Positions 53,813-57,727 of a stretch of 57,727 nt of DNA are shown here, one piece after another. The DNA comes from Limibacter armeniacum (lineage in GTDB: Bacteria > Bacteroidota > Bacteroidia > Cytophagales > Flammeovirgaceae). Position 1 is the stretch's first letter. Every line of letters starts with the position of its first letter. The translations under genes and the position numbers were made by a program. The DNA lies in contig NZ_JBAJNO010000007.1 in assembly GCF_036880985.1 (NCBI RefSeq), positions 1 to 57,727 of the forward strand, in the 5' to 3' direction. Below the pieces are notes generated by a model that saw only the letters and a program-made list of their open reading frames with translations, ran no database searches and had not been told where the DNA came from.

Positions 53813-55864
53813 ATGAACAAGGAAAGAGCAATAACATATAGTCTATTAGCCCATATAAGAAATAAAGGAACTTTAGTGGAAGGACCTATAGATATATTCA
53901 AGCCTCTTATTAAGAGAACTCTATCAAAACTTAGTAAAGATAGGGGGCAAATGAAGGGAAATGGAGTTAATGTAAAAGGTAATAGTATTCTTGAAATTAA
54001 AAAAGTGTCTGATGAGTTATACTCAATAGATTTTCCAATTCCAGTATTGAGAAATATTTTAAATGAAATTAGTGATGATATAAATACAAATGGAATTACT
54101 CATTTTTGTATTTATCAAGATAACTCTTTTGAAATATATAATTATGAATTTGATGATTATGATGATGTAATTAATAAACAAAAGAAAGTTGTGAATAACT
54201 TGGAGAAGTTATATCTTGATTTCTGTAAGTCTGAAGGTTTAAAAAATGTAAAAGGCGGGTCTATTTTTAAATTTATTGAAAAGAATAAATTTAACTTATC
54301 TAAGTATATATCAAATAAAGAATATTTAAATGGTAATAATTATACTCAAGAAGCTAAGTTTATTAACTTTTTCAAGAAAATACCTCAAGTGTATGAGCAA
54401 ATTAAAGATATATATTTAGGAGCTATTATTACTAGTTTTATTGAATATGAAACTACTGATATTGAAAGGGATGTTGAATTGCTGTTAGATACTAATTTTA
54501 TAGTTAGTTTGATTGATCTGAATACACCTGAATCTACTCATACATGTAAGACTCTTATAAATATAGCTAAACAAGAAGGGTTTAAAATTAAGGTTTTAAA
54601 AGATACTCTTGAGGAGACTAAAGGGTTGTTGACAGCTAAAGCATCAAACTTTCATAAAAGTTTTTTACAGAAAAAAATAAATTCAGAAGATGTTTATAAT
54701 GCATGTGATAGAAAAGGATTTACAAAGGTTGACTTAGAAAGGATTATAGATAATATAGAAGATATAATAAAAGATCTGGATATACAAATAGTTTACTTAA
54801 CGGATAAAGATAAAAATAAAGCTAGATTTTCAAATGAATTTACATCTTTGAAAAATGTGAGAAATAGTGAGCAAGCAGCTTTACATGACTCTTTAGCATT
54901 ATTATATGTTAAGGAGAAAAGAGGGGGATTGGTTAAGGATTTTGATAAAGTTAATTGTTGGTTTGTGAATAATTCTGCTTCATCTGATAGTGGATATAAT
55001 ATAAATAAAAATAGATATCAGCCTGAAACAATTAAAGCAGATGAGCTATTAAATATCTTATGGCTCAGTAATCCTAGAGTGAATAAGTCAATAGATTCTA
55101 AAGATTTAGCTGAAATAGGATTAACTTCAATAGTGTCATTTACATTAAATAAAGCTTTACCCAAAGCAAAAATAATTCGAGATTTAGATGAAAATATACA
55201 GAAGTATGCTAAAGAAAAAATAACTGATCAAGATATAATTAGGATATCAACTAGAATAGTTGATAATCAATTAAATGATATTGAGGAACTTAATAGCATT
55301 TCTGAAAAGGACCAAAACTTATTTGTTAAAAGACTTGAAGAAGAGTCTAAGAAGCAAAAAGAAATTGATGATAGAAGAATTGAAGGTATAGAGAGAATAA
55401 TGAAAGAATTTGAGGGTAAGATAAATAAGACTGAAGAGTTATATAAAAAAGTTCAAAGGTCTAATAAAGAATCAAAGGAAGATAAAGAAAATAAAAATAA
55501 GTATATTAAAGAGTTAGAGGATAAAATTAAGCGATCAGAACAGAAAGAAAAAGTCGTGAAATTAAAGGAGTGGGAAGATGGTGAGTTGATGAAGTGGAGA
55601 AGGAAATCTTGGATTAATTTATCTATATGTATTTTATTAATAATTACTAGTTTTGTAATTATTTTTATCGTATGCGATGGAGATACTGAGAATTTTAATG
55701 AATTATTAAAAGGTATTAAATCAAGTGTTTTGTTTCCATTATTTTCTACTTTAATAAGTCTTATTTTTTCAATTTTCATACTAAAGGCATTGTATGATAA
55801 ATATCATAATCATTCAAATATTCAAAACTACTTGAACAGATTAGATAAGCCTGATTATTTATAA
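53813..55864 (+). CDS. Membrane-anchored PIN protein, second turn
   Basis: Identical to 24068-26119; terminator at 56008-56039. Confidence 0.75.
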   Translation: MNKERAITYSLLAHIRNKGTLVEGPIDIFKPLIKRTLSKLSKDRGQMKGNGVNVKGNSILEIKKVSDELYSIDFPIPVLRNILNEISDDINTNGITHFCIYQDNSFEIYNYEFDDYDDVINKQKKVVNNLEKLYLDFCKSEGLKNVKGGSIFKFIEKNKFNLSKYISNKEYLNGNNYTQEAKFINFFKKIPQVYEQIKDIYLGAIITSFIEYETTDIERDVELLLDTNFIVSLIDLNTPESTHTCKTLINIAKQEGFKIKVLKDTLEETKGLLTAKASNFHKSFLQKKINSEDVYNACDRKGFTKVDLERIIDNIEDIIKDLDIQIVYLTDKDKNKARFSNEFTSLKNVRNSEQAALHDSLALLYVKEKRGGLVKDFDKVNCWFVNNSASSDSGYNINKNRYQPETIKADELLNILWLSNPRVNKSIDSKDLAEIGLTSIVSFTLNKALPKAKIIRDLDENIQKYAKEKITDQDIIRISTRIVDNQLNDIEELNSISEKDQNLFVKRLEEESKKQKEIDDRRIEGIERIMKEFEGKINKTEELYKKVQRSNKESKEDKENKNKYIKELEDKIKRSEQKEKVVKLKEWEDGELMKWRRKSWINLSICILLIITSFVIIFIVCDGDTENFNELLKGIKSSVLFPLFSTLISLIFSIFILKALYDKYHNHSNIQNYLNRLDKPDYL

Positions 55865-56058
55865 TGGTGTTGTTTTATTAAATGTTTACCATATTAAAAT
55901 AAAAAAAATAGTATGATATTAACTTTAGATATTTAATATTTAAAATATTATACCACAAACCCTTTTCCCGCTAGGCGCAGCTGAGTAGCATTTTATTTGA
56001 TTGGAATAAGGACCTGCAACCTTGGTTGCTGGTCCTTTTGATTTATGATTAAGTGCCT

Positions 56059-57270
56059 CTACTTTTTCAGCAGTTCATCCAATGCTTCTACTGCCTTATC
56101 AACTGGTTGGGAGCTATGGTAAGATAATGCTTGAAGCAGCCTGGATTTGAGGGTTTCCTCAAAACCCTTTTCCCCAAAGTCTTTTATCTCGAACGAGATG
56201 GCGAAGATATGGTAAAAGGCTCCACCTAATGAGCCTCCGGTGCCTGGCTTCAGATGGGTTGAATAGGAGATATCCTTCAGCTTCTCTTTTAACAGGTCTC
56301 CGTATAGGGTATTGCTGCTGTTGAAAAGTTCAAAGAAAGCGACAAACTCCCCCTTGTCTTTCACCCTTTTTATATCTACCCAAACCCTGAACTTGTGTGC
56401 TGCGTCAAGATGATTTTTTATTGTTTCTGAGAGCAGCTCGCTATCTGCATTGAAGTGGAAAAACTTATGCTTGGATGGGTAGATACTCGAGGCGTTAAAT
56501 CCTGCTTCGGCCATGGCGTTCACTACCGCATTGGTGACATACCTTAGCAGGTCGGCATCGAGGTTGATCAGTTTTTGAATGTTTTCTGCATTTTCATGAA
56601 ATGATGTGAGTGTTGCATCCATTCTTTGTAAGTAGTTTTTGTCTTGATAAAATGAGTTGATGTTTGAGGTGTATTCTTTCAGGAAGAGCAGGTGCCTGTC
56701 GTCACTTCCCAGATAGACGGTGGGTAAGTTTCTGATTACCCTGTCTGCCAGCTCCTTGTGCGTGATGTTCACAAATGGAGGGTTTTCAGGCATTGTAATG
56801 GGGTGGAGCGAAAGCACAATTCCCAGCTTGTGGGGGCCATCCACCTCAACTGCATTCCAGTATTCTTCCAGGTCGTTGTAGAGGGCTGCATCCAGCTTGT
56901 TCTCGATGATGATGGCCCACTTGGGGTTTCCCTCTTCTACCGCTTCACATTCCTTGAGCACGAGGTCAATATACTTGCCTTTTGGGGTCAGGATTTCCCG
57001 CTCTACCGTGAACTGTGTTTCATAGTTTTCCCTGTCCGACTCGAAGCTGGGCATCTTGTCTGCATACAATCCCAGCAAGGCATCGAAAAACAAGGCACCT
57101 AAGTTGTGCTCTTCTTCCTTGTCCAGGTAAAACCTTAGCATGTTACTGTTGACGGTTTCCCGTTTGGGAAAACCTGCTATCTCGAAGATGTTTTTTCGGG
57201 TGTCAGGTTTTTTTGGAAACTCATTGACCAGTGATGCAATCCAGTCAAAGTTCATGGGTGTTTCATTCAT
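56059..57270 (-). CDS. PD-(D/E)XK protein, second turn
   Basis: Identical to 26314-27525. Confidence 0.8.
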   Translation of the reverse strand: MNETPMNFDWIASLVNEFPKKPDTRKNIFEIAGFPKRETVNSNMLRFYLDKEEEHNLGALFFDALLGLYADKMPSFESDRENYETQFTVEREILTPKGKYIDLVLKECEAVEEGNPKWAIIIENKLDAALYNDLEEYWNAVEVDGPHKLGIVLSLHPITMPENPPFVNITHKELADRVIRNLPTVYLGSDDRHLLFLKEYTSNINSFYQDKNYLQRMDATLTSFHENAENIQKLINLDADLLRYVTNAVVNAMAEAGFNASSIYPSKHKFFHFNADSELLSETIKNHLDAAHKFRVWVDIKRVKDKGEFVAFFELFNSSNTLYGDLLKEKLKDISYSTHLKPGTGGSLGGAFYHIFAISFEIKDFGEKGFEETLKSRLLQALSYHSSQPVDKAVEALDELLKK

Positions 57271-57482
57271 TCTTATTCTGTCCTTTAGGTTATCAGTTAT
57301 GTTGCTTGAAGCCTAACTTAGGCTATAATCTATTTTACTTCTATACCCATTTTATGCCCATAGGGTTGATATTCACTTGTCCGTTAGCTGCCATTAGCAA
57401 AGTGATGGTGTTACTGTTTGAGGCTTTGGCTACCTTGCTGGTGAGGGGCACTGCTAGTATGGTTTTAGGTTTTTCATATTAA

Positions 57483-57727
57483 CTAATTTTGGGATTGACA
57501 GTTTTTAATTACTGCTCTCATCTTAGTTCTGAAATTATCCCATACTTCACTATCCCAGTCGCTTTTTTCCAATTCTTCTTTATATGAGTTTAGTTTTTTA
57601 TCAAGTTCATCAGCAAATTTTGTAGCATTAATTGTCTTGGCTTCCAGAAGCTCTTTTTTAGGGTCTCGATTAATCATCCAACCTCCTGTAGTCTCTCCTT
57701 GATGTAGAATACCACAACGGATATGCT
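57483..57727 (-). CDS. HEPN-like protein, second turn, cut by window end
   Basis: Matches the C-terminal part of 27738-28361. The first 126 codons lie beyond the window. An in-frame Met at 57677 is internal and not the start. Confidence 0.6.
   Translation of the reverse strand, partial: HIRCGILHQGETTGGWMINRDPKKELLEAKTINATKFADELDKKLNSYKEELEKSDWDSEVWDNFRTKMRAVIKNCQSQN

Larger units (their letters stand above)
29746..57727. repeat. Second, incomplete turn of the same unit
   Basis: This is a direct copy of 1-27982, ending inside the HEPN-like gene. To convert any first-turn position, add 29745. I saw no base difference in the stretches I compared by eye, but a full base-by-base alignment was not possible. 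Confidence 0.93.

Noticed and set aside
1-57727. A true 28-kb tandem duplication in a chromosome
   Set aside because: The unit is a self-sufficient plasmid with its own origin and partition genes, and no chromosomal flank is visible.

Overview
The window is not 57.7 kb of unique sequence. Position 1 matches position 29746, and from there to the end (57727 = 27982) the sequence repeats with a constant offset of 29,745 bp. Every gene I compared has an identical translation and no indel shifts the offset. The simplest reading is a circular plasmid of 29,745 bp written out for about 1.94 turns. This could come from an assembler running around a circle, or from a real head-to-tail dimer. Only 27983-29745 is present once. 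First-turn entries carry the full annotation; second-turn entries (29746 onward) are short.

Organism: Bacteroidota, probably a Cytophagales/Flammeovirgaceae-like host. The evidence is several short lipoproteins with classic lipoboxes, the lack of strong Shine-Dalgarno sequences, and promoters of the Bacteroidota type (TTTG, 19 bp, TAnnTTTG; the one before parA is nearly perfect). The host assignment is inference. Composition is mosaic: a moderately GC-rich backbone is interrupted by visibly AT-rich cassettes (1512-2270, 4951-5721, 7650-9650, 24000-26200, 27740-28370).

Layout of one turn. 1-3215: small envelope proteins (a secreted protein, a TM2 protein overlapping a lipoprotein, another lipoprotein, two small unknowns). 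3243-7572: a restriction-modification island with Vsr, an MvaI/BcnI-type endonuclease, a second probable nuclease with a frameshifted 3' end, and a C5-cytosine methyltransferase. 8031-9507: an AT-rich cassette of a small HTH protein, a lipoprotein carrying a plant-type ferredoxin fold that has lost two of its four cluster cysteines, and a second lipoprotein. 9655-11570: decayed sequence, a HicB-YefM fused antitoxin without a visible toxin, a GC-rich repeat and an IS66 transposase remnant. 11768-15280: minus-strand genes including a RecE-like nuclease and a SymE-like protein. 15580-16130: a GC-rich non-coding island. 17154-21366: the replication and partition core, with Rep_3 initiator, eight iterons, ParA with an N-terminal XRE helix-turn-helix, ParB, and parS-like palindromes. 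21638-23911: a minus-strand pair of an exported coiled-coil protein and an unusual tyrosine recombinase fused to a P-loop ATPase and two C-terminal membrane helices. 24068-28361: likely defence genes (membrane-anchored PIN protein, PD-(D/E)XK protein, HEPN-like protein). 28403-29641: a YdjM-like membrane protein.

Replication (Rep plus iterons), partition (ParA/ParB), possible dimer resolution (recombinase) and post-segregational retention (restriction-modification, antitoxin) together make a stable, low-copy, apparently non-conjugative plasmid. I see no relaxase, type IV secretion gene, rRNA, tRNA or CRISPR array.
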